A stretch of DNA of 64,000 nucleotides from Pterois miles (Eukaryota > Chordata > Actinopteri > Perciformes > Scorpaenidae): positions 4,167,501-4,231,500 of the forward strand of contig CAMQGK010000299.1 in NCBI GenBank assembly GCA_947000775.1, read 5' to 3'. The position numbers and the translations under genes are program-made. How positions within the stretch are numbered: position 1 is the first letter of the stretch; the number at the start of each line of letters is the position of its first letter. The notes below the pieces were generated by a model. The model was not told the DNA's origin. It made no database searches and worked only from the letters and a program-made list of their open reading frames with translations. Positions 1 to 14,300 of this stretch are shown in pieces.

Positions 1-1196
1 CTGATTTCATACGTGTGGTTCACATACTGTTTTGGTTTCTGGTGGAGTTTTCCCGCTGCACCTCCCCAGCTATCTAGATTCCATTCCAGTTTCCTTTGGA
101 TCTTTACTTCTTAAAGGTTTTCTTTGGACTGCTAACCAGATTGTGCAGATTGATTAACTTGTGCGCCTTTCTTTGTGTTTGAAGCTATCAGATATCTGAT
201 TCACAAGAGCTAATTTGTGCGCTTACAGGAACCTCCTCTCAGATTTCTGTCTTTTCACGATCCAAGAGAGAGACGGAGCCTTTGGCGTGTTTACCTTTTT
301 CATTTACAATAAGTAAGCGTGCAGCAGACAGACTTATCTTCAGAATTCATGGTATGTTATATAATGCATGTGGAGTTGGCATTCATTAGCCAAGCTCAAG
401 GACCAGTGGGAAAGTCAGGTCTGATCTAACAAGGCCAACACGCACCCAAAGTCAGACTGCTGATTGTTTCTGTTCTGTTGCTGAGGTAGCAAATGGTTCA
501 CTCTTCATATCAGTTTGCTGTACATGTGTGCTTTTCATATTTGAATAAGCTTTGCCCTGATATGCCCTTGTATTTCAGTCTTCTGGGGATGAAAGTGGTT
601 TGAATAACTTCCATGCCTGAGTGGCTCAGATTAGTGACATTGTACTGTGAACCATGGTGGGAAAACAAGTATTTTAGCAGTGTGGTCGAGAAAACCACAG
701 GATAATAGGTCATACTAATTCATCCATAATAGACATTCATAAATAACACTTTAAAACAATAAAAAGTTTTGCCAGCAGGGATGTAAGCCAAGTGGAAGCG
801 TTGTTAAGGGCTACACTCAGGATGGCATAGGGAGGTTTTTTAGCTGGATTTATTTCTGCTTTCCGCTTGTTTGCTGCCAAGCCTATAAACAAACACACAT
901 TCTTCTGTAAGAATTTGTATTTGTATTTATATCGTCATCATAGTTTAGTTCAGCAGTCATGTGTATTATTGTGTACCACTTTGGAAATATCCTCAGCAAC
1001 CTGTCAGACACAGCATGATGGTAGTCATGGGGTATTTGCATGCATGTTCAGCTGTATGCTAAGCATGCAAATGTTTCTTCCAGTATTTTTCCAGGATATG
1101 ATGGTGACCATGTGCATACCCATACACACATAATTATGTGTGGTTTGAATATGAGCGTTATGTAATGTAGAATCTTAAAGCAGAATACATAATATC

Positions 1197-1720
1197 AGGG
1201 GTGGGAATCACCAGAGGCCCCACAATACGATATTATCACAATACTTAAGCTGCAATATGATCTTATTGCAATTTTAAACATTTTAGCGATATGCTGAGTA
1301 TTGCAATAAGATGTATTGCAATTTATTACTGTTTTTGAATCGCAAATTATGCAGCATCTGTTTTATTTAATAAGAGGCAATTTTCACTGTGTTTGTCTCA
1401 GAATTTTCATTCACATATCTTGAGGTCAGAGGTCAACTGGCCCCTTTTAAAACTGCCATGCCACTTTTTCTTTAGAATTAAAATTTAGCGTGACTTTGGA
1501 GGTTATTTAGTGTTCTTCTCGACAAGCATACCAATCGATTCCTTAGGTTTTCTAGTTTCATGTGATTCCAGTATCTTGAGCCCCCTGCAACCTCTGAAAG
1601 ATGCCAGTTGTCACTTTGTTAAGAGGTTAGTAGTTTATATGATAAAAGATTAATAGTTGATGTCTGTGTATCGATATCCATGCAAAATATGGCGATACCA
1701 CCACTATAAAATATAATGTA
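1197..1720 (+). repeat. hAT-like MITE with CAGGGGTGGGAATC end
   Basis: The left end begins CAGGGGTGGGAATCACCAG and is followed by an ATCG-poor stretch rich in imperfect ACAATACGAT words. The right side has GATATCC/GGCGATACCACCAC and is less conserved. About 1405-1640 carries the same internal core (CTTGAGGTCAGAGGTCAA, then a CCAGTATCTT segment) that other copies in this window carry between different ends. The superfamily assignment rests on the style of the ends and is an inference. The right border is approximate and no clean duplication was seen. Confidence 0.5.
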
Positions 1721-4700
1721 TTGCATATCAACTTTTAAACATATTTCAACTGCATTTGCAGCCTTTAGATGCCAGGTCAGTGTCATAAACCCATTTGATT
1801 TACTGTAGCTTAGTGCGATGGAACACTATGAGACCTACTATTGTACCTTTAGATGAAGACCAGACAGAAATTGTCCTCAAACGTGACATGTCCTGCAGGC
1901 GCATGAGCCAAATCTGGGAGTTCAGTTATTGAAAAGATCTTTCTAACTGGTTTCACTCACTGGTTTTGACCCCAATTCTTCACAAAAGCCATGCTGAACT
2001 GCATTGTGGTCGTCTCTCTCTTGTCAGTCGACACTACCCCACTTTGGCCGACCAGCCTCCCTCCCCTCACCCGCTGCTTTTATGTACTGCCCCTCTAATC
2101 CACAATGGAATGTCCAATGCCCTGAAACGTCCCCACTCTTGAGTTCACTTTTGTGTGTTAATGTTTTATTTCCTAAGATCATTCTGCCTTTATTTTTCCT
2201 CACCATCTTTTGCCAACCCACTAGACCCATGATCATGGCTATCAGAGTTCTGTTTGAGGAGCTGTTGTGAAAATCCCCTCCAGGAAAGACTCACCAAAGG
2301 ATATTCTTCTCCATGGGGTTATGCACAACAGCGGTCTGTGTGGAGGCGGTCAGGCGTGCCCCGGCACTGATTAGACACAAATAGAGGAAACAGAAAAACC
2401 ACACAGTGCCTTCAATGCTCAGCTAAGCAGTGGAGCTGACAGAGTGGCCTTTGAGTTTAGTATTTATCTGCCTTACCGCTGTCACAATGCAAATTATTAC
2501 ATATTCTGTTATCTGTGTAATACTGTGAATTACAGTACATTGTCAAAAACAACAAATCACAAAGAGACAAAGATAAGGCTCCCCTTGGCCTAAAGGAAAA
2601 GTGTGTAGCATTAAGGGGGCTCTATTGGCGGAAGTGGATTCATTTGCATTACCGTATATTATATGTTTTTAGCACAACTTGTGCTTTTATGATCATAGTG
2701 GGTTCAGTTTTAAAGTCAGATTGAAGATACTGACATCATATGAATGATATGATATGATATGATTAAACATGTATAACAATGGACAATCATGCAATTAATC
2801 ATGATTAAATATTCTACTTTTTTGCCCTCAGTGTGTAACCATTTAAATTTGAGCCATATACTGTATATCTCCATCTTCATGGAGCCGGCTGCCATGTTTT
2901 TGCAGTAGCCCAGAACAGACAAACCAAACACCGGCTCTTGGTAGGGCCATTCGCGTTTTCAACTTTTTGCGGCGGCCAGCGTAGTTCTCCTACACGCTTG
3001 TTTGCAATCTGCAACCTCACCGCTAGATGCTGCCAAATCCTACACACTGCACCTTTTAAGAAGACATTTTTAGCTTGCCTAAACTTTATGCCTGTAAACT
3101 CCATAGTTATATAGCATATTGCAAAACCATCCATACGAGAAAACAGTAGCGGCAATCAGCTGGTCAAATATAGAATACACAGTCAAAACAAGAATGTGTA
3201 CATAAACTGATGATCAGGTGTACGGTGTTTGCAACAACATTAAATTAAATCAAAATGTGGCAAGTTTGACAGCTGTGGATAGGCTTTCCCAGGGTCTTAC
3301 GGCCAAAATACAACAACTGATATTAGATTCCCCTGTAGTTTTTAGGTTAGACCTAGGAATAGCCAACAGGCTCTGCTCGCAAGACGTGAGGGACCTGACA
3401 CTGCTGTACAGATGTAGGACATGGATCGCTTTCACATTATAGTAGCACTCTGGTTGCCTTGGCTCTTCATCCTGCCTCTTCAGTTGTATGTTATGAAAGT
3501 ATCCTGGCCCAGTCTCTTACTGCAGATGCAATAACTAATAATAATCCACTGCTTATTATAGCAGTTACAGAATGTAAAAATAAAACGTCACCAGGACAAC
3601 AGACACTCCCAGTCGCACCTCAGATTTCTCACTTTACCCAGCAGAGGTGTTTCTGACTAACTTCATGGAACAACAGTATTTTTTTTGTTAACTGTGATGC
3701 TCCACTGTGAAACGGAAAGCTGTACTACACAGTTCACCAACCCTCCTTCAGCCTACAGTATACAGCAAATCCACCGTATGGAAAGGTTGAGCATAGCAGA
3801 AGTGGAAGTTGGATGAGCCTTGAATCCACATGTTAAACTTAACATCACAGTGTGAACCACCCTTGGTAAGATCAGCCGCTCCCCTCCTCCTCCTCTCTCC
3901 AAGTACAGCTGGGCTTAATTCACCAAACCCAGATCATAAGCCACGGGGGTTGTTGCAGTCCAGTTTATTAGGAGTTTCAGCCTTCTCAGCCTCCTGAGTC
4001 AGAGCTTAGCGTTGCTAAGTAGATCAACTTGTTTTTATGTGTAACCGATATAAAAAAGGGTAGAAGAGCGCGGCCCGCACACAGAATGAAAGTCTCTGCG
4101 AAATGACCACGTTCACATCGTGCTTCGTTTCTCGAGGAATAAAGCGAGCTGAAACCACAGAAACCTCGCCCGCCTTACTCTCAGGCTCCTTCCCAGCTTA
4201 TTTTGTCAGTGATAGACGCCTTTAATTATACTGTAATAATAGGGTTCGTGTAATTTTGTGACGGATGAAATTTGACTTAGTCTAGTATTTTGTCTGAAAA
4301 GATTTTGATTTCTCAGCGCCACCAATAACACATCTAGCTCCCCAGTTAGGGAGCCAGATAACTAGAGATGGTAAGCATTAAATGGGGCAATGTGCCAGGG
4401 ATTTTAACAGGTGAAGGTTCAGATCAGATTTTGTTTCACATACACTAGGAGTAGTTTTCAATCTAAAAAAAAAAAAAATGTTGCTCCAAGGTGCACTGTT
4501 GTTATTTTTTATACTCTGACGTCTTGTAGTTACTGAAGCACACATCGGCCTGTTGCCAGGTTACCGACTGTAGGAATATACAGCATGTAGGTGCACTTAT
4601 GTAACCCATCGAACAGCTGAGTGCAGCAAAGTTTCTGTGCACAAAAGGCTACAATGCGTGCTTCACATTATATACTGTACATGCATTTAAGTAAATGTGC

Positions 4701-4812
4701 GTTTAGGCTAAAATTACTGTATAAGATAATGTGAGAAAGTTCCACAAGCCATCTTTTATTTATTACTTTAAAAAGTGTCTGCCACTGTAAAGCTTTCAGT
4801 GGCTTTTTTAAT

Positions 4813-4843
4813 CCCCCCCCCCCCCCCCCCTTTTTTTTTTTTT
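4813..4843. repeat. C18 / T13 homopolymer block
   Basis: About 18 C residues run directly into about 13 T residues. A polypyrimidine block like this is prone to slippage and its length is assembly-sensitive. It lies in intronic DNA. Confidence 0.9.
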
Positions 4844-5328
4844 CTTGTCCTGTGCAAAAAGAGCAAAGGCTGTACCTTTGCACTCTTTAAAATTGTGGTA
4901 ACCTATTGCCCAGAATCCCATAAAGTCAGAAACATGACGTCTGCAAAAGCTGATTTTCTTCAGGAGGACAGAAGTTGTTTTTATTGGTGACTTTTTGCTC
5001 CTGTAATCATAATCTTTGGAGTAGTAAAACTGTCGTGCTAGTGAGATGACCTGAAGAAAGAGTTCTTACTAGTTGTATGGTAGATTTATGTAGCTCATAT
5101 TCAGCTCAAGTACCGGCTTGTTGTTCTGCATGTGGTTTTCCATTTAAGTCAGTCTGCAAACTTTACAGTCAAGCCATTTTCCCGCATGTGTGGAAAACAC
5201 CCCCTTACATAATATCTGACATAATCTTGAAGCATCTATGCAGATCAAAATAATGGGGTTATGGGAGAGGGATTTTCCTCTGTTGCTATGATAAAATTAA
5301 AGTTTTGACTGTCACTTTTATCATTCAG

Positions 5329-8300
5329 GTGAAGGATCTGACCAAGTTTTTGGATCCCAGCGGACTGGGGGTGATCAGTTTTGAAGACTTCCACCGTGGA
5401 ATATCTGCAATCAGCAATGGAGGTGAGTCATGACTTTCAACACTCTTATATTTAAGAGCTGCTGTGTTATGTGATTAGTAACATCATGTCTTTAATCGTT
5501 TTCCTTTTAAGCTCTTTATCTAGTGTTCCCTTTTTATGGACTCGACTGGCCTGTGGTGTAAGACTCTGGGGGTTCTACATTTAATGATCTGTGAAAGCTA
5601 CCTACATAAAAACGTCCATTATTTGTCATGTGCAATAAATACAGTAGGCTTTTATTGGACATTTTTATACTTGCATCACAAATCAAAGAGCTGTGACACA
5701 TGGTGAACCCCATGTGCTACATGCTGGTGGTGGTATTTTATCTGGCTGTAGTACTCCACATGTAAGGACACATTTTTTGTTTCTATTTTATTTTTGGCTA
5801 ACTTGTCGTTAACCTGATTCTACTGTTAAAGAAAAACAAGCATCAGCACCTACAGTTAGTCTCCAGCATCTGGCTCTACCTATGTGCATTCCCCATGGCG
5901 CTCAACTGACTGACGAGAATTTTTTTAAGGAAAGGCAGAAGACTGACCCATATTCTTTCAGCTGGACTCAAAATGCTGTTATTTTGTCTTTAACCACTTT
6001 GCTGCCACTTTATAGGCCTTTAAAAACTGCTGAAAGTTGTAAAGCCTCATACTGTATTTCTCTCCTAAAATGGGAACAATTTATAGGCCTGTCTTGACAC
6101 TTATGCCATCTCAGCCCAGCAGTAAATCTAATCTGATCTAACTCTTGAATGATGATTGACTTTAAATGAGAACTATTTCAAGTGGTCATAACAGTTAAGT
6201 GAAGTGTACATCATGGATTTAGACTCCCCAGAGTGACATAAGTACAAAGAGTTTCAGCCCTTCGGCAGTTTTTACAGCACACACTGGTTGCGTTGACACA
6301 CTGCACAGGTTGTGGTGACGTCACCTCAATCCACCCAGTCTATTGATTGGAAGCACTCTTCCCCACTCTCTTTCTGGGTTGCACAGCTCCCATTACTCTT
6401 GCCATTAATAAGTCATGCACTGGAAAGCATGAGATGTACAGACACATGGGCTTATTGGCGAGTTTTCAGAACGGGGAGTGGCAGAGAGATGAGGTTTGGG
6501 CAGAGAGTCCTATTCGCCTAAATTATTTACCGTCTTCTCTTTCTGTGCCCTGGACTCTCTGTTTCACCTTCGTCACTAGTTGCAAAACTGTGCTGTAAAG
6601 TCACATTACACCGACGTACCTGTGACAAGCTGTGCTTATATATCGGCAAAACAAATCAAAATGTACCTTAAAGGGAGATTTGTCAAATATTTAATACTCT
6701 TATCAACGTGGGGGTGGGCAAGTATGCTACTTTCTGCAAATGTATATGTGTATTTATTACTGGAAATCAATTAACAACACAAATTAATGACAAATATTTT
6801 CCGGAAACCCTCACAGGTACTACATTTAGCATTAAAAACATGTTTAAATCATAACATGGCAAACATGAAGCCCAACAGGCAAAGACAGCTGTCAGTGTGT
6901 CAGTGTGCTGACTTGACTATGGCTTGCCCCAAACTGCATTACTCATGGGTAAATGGCTGTTCCAGTTTGTCCTCGCCAAAATTTAGCGTAAGTTTGGAGT
7001 GTTATTTAGCCTCCTTTGCCTCCAAGCTTGTATTACATGGTTGGATTCCTTGGGTTAGTTTCATATGATGCCAGTATCTTTACTCTAGCATTAAAACTGA
7101 GCCTGCAACAATCTCACAATCGCAAGTTGCATTAATATGTTAAACAAATTAGTGGCATTGAAACAAATTTGCGTGAATGCTTTATTATTGCATTGGCTTT
7201 GACAGCCCTAATAAATACTGTACATACAATTAAATAATCCATCCATCCATTATCTTATCCTATTCAGGGTCGCGGGGGTGCTGGAGCCGATCCCAGCTGA
7301 CACTGGGCGAAGGCGGCGTTAACACATAAAGACATTCACGCTACAATTTAATAATAAATAAATTAATTCTAAAATAAATTTTACATAAATGCAAAAACAA
7401 AAAAAAAATTAAAAGTTCACAAAAATAAATAGAGTAGATAAACAGAGGAACTGATACAAAGGTAAATAAAAAAGAAGCAAATTAAAACTGAAAATATCAA
7501 TTTATGTCACATGATATCAATTAATTAATCTCTATATTTATTTTTAGTATTATGTTTGGTATATCTTATTTATGTAATTAATTAATTAATTTATTTATCA
7601 AGTCATTTATTTGTTCATTCATTCATTATGTTTTATTTTGGCAGGTTCCGCCTGTCATATCATTGAAGTTGCTTTAGTTTGTTTTGGTGACTGTCTCACA
7701 TATCGTATAACCGTGACGCCACGGGTCACAATCCATCCAGGGACCTATTGTCTTCTGTTCCCGTTACTCACTGTCCTGCCTCCCCCCTGTATTTTTCTCT
7801 GTGATCAGCAATGTGGAGAATGAATCTGCCGGAAGACAGTTTCCCATTAGTGTGTGAAGAACAGACCTCTACTGTAACTTCCCACGTACTTGTAAAGGTG
7901 GAGCACACACTTTTTTTTTTTTTTTTTTTAGATGTCATGTTTTCTACCACAGTTTTCTCCACCACCTCTGTAATCAGAGGTCAAAACCTGCTCTTCCACC
8001 TCCCAGCCTGTTGTCTAGCTTCAATATAAACATCTTTGCACTCCACCTTCTTTTTATTTCATTTCTGCACCACTTGTTACTGGCAGGGTTACCTTTAATA
8101 AAGGCAGGCCCACAGGCGATGGAAATGCCTTGCCCCCTGTAGTGGCTTTGGCATGTCTGGAACAACAAAAGTTGCTCCAGAAAATATCTCTGTCCTCTGA
8201 TATTTTGACATTTCGCCAAGAGACTGCAGGTGCATTGCTCAAACAGAAGCCAGCTTCTCCAGCTCTCTTTTCACTTAAATGGCCTTCAATATGTACTAGT

Positions 8301-11300
8301 CTTGAAGAACAACGGATTACGTAAGACCAGGGGGCACAAAACCCCTTGGGTCTACTGTGGAGAACACTGCTTGTGTTGTGTCCTCCCAGTAGGGTGCTAT
8401 TCACAGCTCTGTTTACTAGATACAGGAGCCACAGTGGCTCCATCTTGTTGGTCCATCTCAGGTTACACTGCTTGGCTGCGGGTGCTCTCAACAGAGGCCT
8501 GTATTGACAGATTTGAATTGGATATGGGTTGCTTCTTGTCCTTTTTTTATTGTTTCATTTTGCCCATACACTTAGATGACATTCTATAGCTTTTGAAATC
8601 AGAGTGTAAAAGTTACACAATGTTTACCGTCACATCACACTTAGATTGCTGACTGTAAATATGCCAGAGTAGGGCAGCTAGGACACACACTGTAAAATGT
8701 GCTGATTGCATGCTTGAGCAAACACATTACAGGCAGAAATACCAGTTTGTTAAACTCCGATATTTATTATGTTATGTCATGTTAACTTAAATTAGAAACT
8801 AAGAATTACACATAAACATTGCATTATTTTACTAAATCAATATATAAAACATTCAGTGATTATGCAATAAGATTAAACAGTATATTAGTATTATACTTTA
8901 TCAGATGTTTGAGGTAAAGTAATGGAGAAGAAGCTGGTCCGTCTGCTGTGTCACATCATAGGTCTTCTTAATGAGTTTGGCAGACATTTAAATTAACATT
9001 TTAATACTGTTAACCAGAGAGTGGGACATGAATAAAGTAATATCCAAGATCATTATCATTATGTGTATTTCAGAATAAATAATGAAATTTAATAATTAAA
9101 AATGCATCTAAATGATCAAGCATTAAAATCTTGATTGTAGGGGGTTTGATTTTTAGTCCAGTGTTTTATAAATTAGCAGAAAATGAATCACTATAACAAC
9201 AGATTTTTCGGGCTGTTAGTGCCAGCATGCATTTTGTAATATACTGTAGGTGTTGTGACCTTCTTTCTTCATAATGGCTGTTTGTTTACACATGGGCATT
9301 GATACTACACGCACCAGTCTTGTGCTTGTCAAGCCTCCTTCGCTGTTTGACTTTATGTTTATTCTGCGCACATTAAACCCGCCTTCTTCCTCTCATATCT
9401 ACAGGTCCGGAGCCGCAGCTCTACAATGTAAACTACAGTCCAGGCGATGGAGCTGTGGGCTGTCCAGAGGAGTACGATGAGGTGAGCGTATAGCAGTTGG
9501 CAGTTGTGTATGTGGTCCAGTTGTGCCTTCGGTTCCCATCGGCACACACAGCGGCACAGTGTGAAGGTCACAGGCTGAACTCAGCGTGCACTCTTCACTC
9601 TTCCCACTGTAATTCACTGAGTGGCTTGCAGAGCTATCATTACTACTCTGTGAACGTTCCACAGTCTGAACACCCTGGTTTGGCTGACACTAAATAGCAT
9701 CTGGCTGGCTTGGCTTTTGAGTATTCTTTGACAAATATTGAATTAGCTGGAATGTGCCGGACTTTTTTACATGTGTTTTTACAGTTGTGGTTAGCATATC
9801 TGGGATTCCTGTCTCCTCTTGTGCACGGAACTTGTATATTTAACCATCATTGTTGCTGGCCTCCGCAAAACGTTTCTGCTATTGTGTGCACTTTGAGCAC
9901 TGCAGGACTATGACTGTTGTTTTAGTGGCTGCACATTGCGCAGTATCAGCTCCCTCTCTTGGTATGGTTTAGAAATGCAGTCCTATGTATCATAGTCAAG
10001 AGTGCAAATTGGTCCACTTCAGTCCATTTCATGTGCTTCATGAGTGGATAATTTCATGATAAAATCAGGCATTTGTGTGAAATACTTAGAACAAGAAAAC
10101 AAGCTCTGTGGATTTTTGTTGAGACTCCTAAAGCTAATATAAGAGACTGTAACACAATGCCTGGTGTTACTGTACTGTCTCATTGGATTTAATGACTGCC
10201 CGAGGCTCCACAACACAGTCAGGACCTTCTTTAAAGTTCAGAGTAGAAAATGGTGATGATTTCATGTAATGTAATGGATAAAGTACCATAAAGTCGAGGG
10301 TGAAATTAAGATAATTGGAGTTTACAATAAATGTTAAATAATCTGTATATTAAATTGCATGTGTCCAAAATAGTAAAAAGTAAATAAATCTTCCTCTCCT
10401 GCGTTTTCTAAGAAAGTCCTGAATGATGCATCTGTCAAGGTTAGTTATGTTTAGTAAAACCATTAAAATATACATTTTTTAACCCTAAGAGACCCACCAT
10501 AGACCTGCTTTGTCTTCAACAGGGCAGTGGGTCTTTAGGAGGAGTGAAGTTGTTCTAGTCATAAATCAGAAGTATGAATTATCTGATTAATTTATAGGAA
10601 TTGAGAAAATGTAGAAGGGTTCAAAACATTGTGATAGCAGTATATAATGGCCATCCTCATGCTCTATAATGTCTCATAAATTGATGAAGCAGTTTTTGGG
10701 TTGATGCCATTTGTTACACAGATTTGTTGCTAAATTTGATTATTTTTACCACTAGACAATTTTTTGACAACTATCAAAAATCCCTTCAAAATACTGCATT
10801 TGGACGTGGAGATCTTGAGGAACATCAGGACAAATTAGGGATCCCAGTATGCAGAAATATTCAAATACACTATTTTTAGAATAGCTGAAAATAAGACATT
10901 TGTACTGCATGTAAACAACTGCATGGTTTTTGCCCAAAACTGCATGTGATTAGCATAAAGTGGGCATGTCTGTAAAGGGGAGACTCGTGGGTCCCCACAG
11001 AACCCATTTTCATGGGTATTTTGCCTCCTTCCTGACAAGCTAACTAGTTTCATATGACACGAGTGTCTTTGGCTCTAAAACTTAGCCTGCTTCTGCTGTT
11101 TTATTTAAATAGAACAAATTGAACTGAAAATGGCCACTAACAATATGTAAGTTCCAGTGAAGTGTCTTTGCTGTTTACTGGAGCCCATAAACAGAGTTTT
11201 GGGGAAGTTTGTGTTTATGTTTAAAGTAGACGCCACACCTGTGCCTATGGCCTTGTTTTTCCCTCAGAGTTTCTGGCAGAAAAAGGGTTCCTCTCTCTCA

Positions 11301-14300
11301 ATGGCTGCGCTGTTCGAGACCTGTTTGCTCTCAAAACAGGCAAGGTGAGGCTATTCAGCCGAAGCCTGGCACGAGAGAAAAGCAACGCCCCATCCGCCCC
11401 CTTTTTCCTTTTACTAAATATTTTCTGCCGTTGCTAAATTTCACATTTCCATCTCACATTTTTGATTCTTAAATAGATCCATGTCACAACACTAAACGTC
11501 AACAGTAATGCAGGTTATTATGCACCTACTCTGCCTGTCAGAGCTTAGAAGCATGATAGTTTTCTGTTGGCACACAGTCAGGCAGTTATGATTTTGGTTG
11601 CTGTGATGTATAGTCCTCATTCACTGTGCAGCGTCCAACACGAAGAACATGGTTTAATGATTTAAACGGTCACACTGGGCCAGGAAGTGGAGCTCCCAGG
11701 AGTTATTAAACAGTTATTCAGCTGATCGTGTGGTGTTTTAACTCAGGCCTGACGGGTAGAACGCTGGCTGATTGAGCATTACAACTGCTACTCTTTGGAC
11801 TTTGCCTCTGTCTCCTCCCCTCTGACCACCCACTGGAGCTGAACGAGGTGTTACAGTATTTTTTTTTTTTTTCAAACATGCTCTCTCACTCTCTCTCCAA
11901 GAGTGGAGGTGAGGAAATATTTCTAGTTATTAGCTCTCATGGCAGGCTGATTGTCCTGTCAGTGAGACCGTCCAGAGAGAATGGTTCTGAGCATGGTGGA
12001 AAGCCCTCTGGGCCCTGCTTCTCCTGACGCTGCATTTCGAATGGTACGTTACGCTTTCCAACATAACTCACCTGTCTTGCCTTTATTATTGCTTCACAGC
12101 TCTGACACCTGATAGCTACAGATGTTTTTTTTCTTTTTGGCATGTATGGGTTTTGTGTTGAGCATTTGGTTTTTATTGCTTGGAAAGCCTAAAGCTTGCT
12201 CATTGTGATTGAACTTGTTGCTTAGAGGTGTCGATGCAGCAGGTTTTGCTTGGAACAGCCATCTGAGTCACAGCAGCCCGTCTCTGAAGTCTGTTTATGC
12301 GCTGTGATTTGTTTGGTTGTTGGCGTCGGTAACCAACTGGCTAGACCTGAAGATTCAAAATAGACCGTCTTTGAAATCAGTGTGGGTTTTTTTTCAGTTT
12401 GATGACCCTATAGGTGTGTTTTGTGTCTTTTTACTTCACATTATTGCAAATAATCCTGATGTGAAATACACCTGATACCATTTAAAAGCTAGAACCAGGG
12501 GCAATCACAATGAATAGTCTCATTCTCATTATAATGATGGTAAAAGCTTGTTGCCTACTATTTGTGTGTTTGTGCAGTGTTGCTGTAGTGGAGCAAAGTT
12601 TTCAGTTTTAATCAGAAAATACATTATATCCACCCTATTTATGTTACTACTGTGGTGAATTATCCAGATCACTTTGGATTTGGTTGTTTACTGCTTGATA
12701 GGCATGTTGTAATGTCTTAATTCTTTGTTCTGTTTCTGTAATTGCAGCAAAATGAGGTGACAGACAGTGCGTACCTGGGCTCAGAAAGCACTTACAGTGA
12801 GTGCGAGACCTTCACGGATGAGGACACGGGGGCTCTTGTACCCCCCGAGATGCACGAGGAGGTAGAGACGGATAGCGGCATTGAGGCCACACTGCACGAC
12901 CCTGATGATGGCGGGAACAGGTCAGTTTAAATGTCACCTGGAGCCAAATACACAATGTCAATTTTCCTGGATATGTGTGCATCCTGTGCCTTGTGTTTGA
13001 CAGCGAGAAGGCAGAGTTGCAACCCTGAATGACTTCTGTGACACATCATTAACTGTAATCCACTTGTCATGAGATCAACGTCATAATGCTGTTCGGCATC
13101 ATTGCTGCTGGCTAAAGAATTTACCATAAATGTGTGTCAAATCTCCAGCTAAGGGTTAGCCCAGGAGTTGCCCTGCGCTGAACTTTCACACAGATCACGT
13201 GGTTCGTGAGTCTTGACGGCCCAGTGCTGGATCACTTGGGTTCTATTTGGGTCACCAGACAGGCAGATTAAACAGAGGCAATACACAGCCACCACTTTAT
13301 TGACCTTAAATACCTCTAAGATACGCCAGCGGGTAGACAGTCAGTCAAACATACAGCATCTTGCTCTTCTTCTGTGTTATGTTTCCTCCATCAATTAAGT
13401 GCAGCTCCATGTATTGTCTCAGGCACTTTGAGGCAACACATAGTCAGTGCGGACATGGAGTTTCATGTTTTCTGTGCGTCTGAACAGGAAAGCTCATTTA
13501 GAGATAACTTGGAATGTGCACAGAGTGAGACCTTGAACGCAGAAAAGCCTCCTACAATTCTTTACCCGAGTCTGAGTGGATCATCATTTGTGTCGGCTGA
13601 AAAGAGGTTGAGATCTGCTCACCCTCTCTGAATTCTCCGTTAATGACATAAACTATTCATGGTTGCAGTGAGTGAAATATATTCAATGTTAACCCTTTGA
13701 CAGCTTGCTGCATTTTTCAGGAACCACTTGAGTTCTTAAATGTTTTTCAGTGGCTTACGGCTGCCTTGGACTGGAGTTGATTTTTCTTTATTTGTAATGT
13801 TTAGCGGAGGTTAATATGATTAGTAGCACTAGCAATTAATTTGAATATTCAGTCTTGATTAATCACAAGTTCATCACATTTTACTTCATTTTTAATACTT
13901 AAATCATCATGGCAGTGGGCTAATATGCTTGCTTTATGCAAATGTATTTATATATTTATTATTAGAAATCAATTAACAACACAATGACAGTTATTGTCCA
14001 GAAACCCTCACAGGTACTGCATTTAGCATAAGAAATATGCTCAAATCATAACATGGCAAACTCAAGCCCAACTGCATGTGATTATCATAAAGTGGACATG
14101 TCTGTAAAGGGGAGACTCGTGAGTACCCATAGAACCCATTTTCAGTCACATCTTGAGGTCAGAGGTCAGGGGACCCCTTTGAAAATGGCTAACAGCTTTT
14201 CCTCACTAATATTTAGGGCATTTTTGGAGCGTTATATAACCTCCTTCACGATAAACTACTATGACATGGTTGGTACCATTGATTCCTTAGGTTTCTAGTT

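Larger units (their letters stand above)
1..5328 (+). other. rab11fip3: upstream intron of rab11fip3 (no exon recognised)
   Basis: No coding exon is visible before the EF-hand exon at 5329. That exon begins with an acceptor in phase 0, so its upstream partner lies outside the window or is non-coding. The stretch is AT-rich and holds a hAT-like repeat (about 1197-1720), a C18/T13 homopolymer block (4813-4843) and short open frames with no recognisable protein. I infer an intron because the mammalian gene has a long first intron before its EF-hand region. Confidence 0.6.
5423..9404 (+). other. rab11fip3: rab11fip3 intron with repeats
   Basis: Donor GTGAGT at 5423 and acceptor CTACAG before 9405. 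The intron holds a hAT-family copy (about 6700-7210), an L2-like LINE 3' fragment (about 7240-7322), an A/T-rich stretch 7320-7620 and a poly-T run near 7911-7929. The open frames on both strands at 8054-8589 show no family features and no splice-consistent exon borders. Confidence 0.75.

Noticed and set aside
4049..4059. TATA-like TATAAAAAAGG with GC-rich sequence after it, as a possible internal promoter for a short rab11fip3 isoform
   Set aside because: No initiator, no in-frame ATG leading to a donor joining the 5329 exon in frame, and such words are common in AT-rich introns.
8054..8589. Long overlapping frames on both strands in a rab11fip3 intron
   Set aside because: No family features and no splice borders in compatible phase; likely chance or old repeat.
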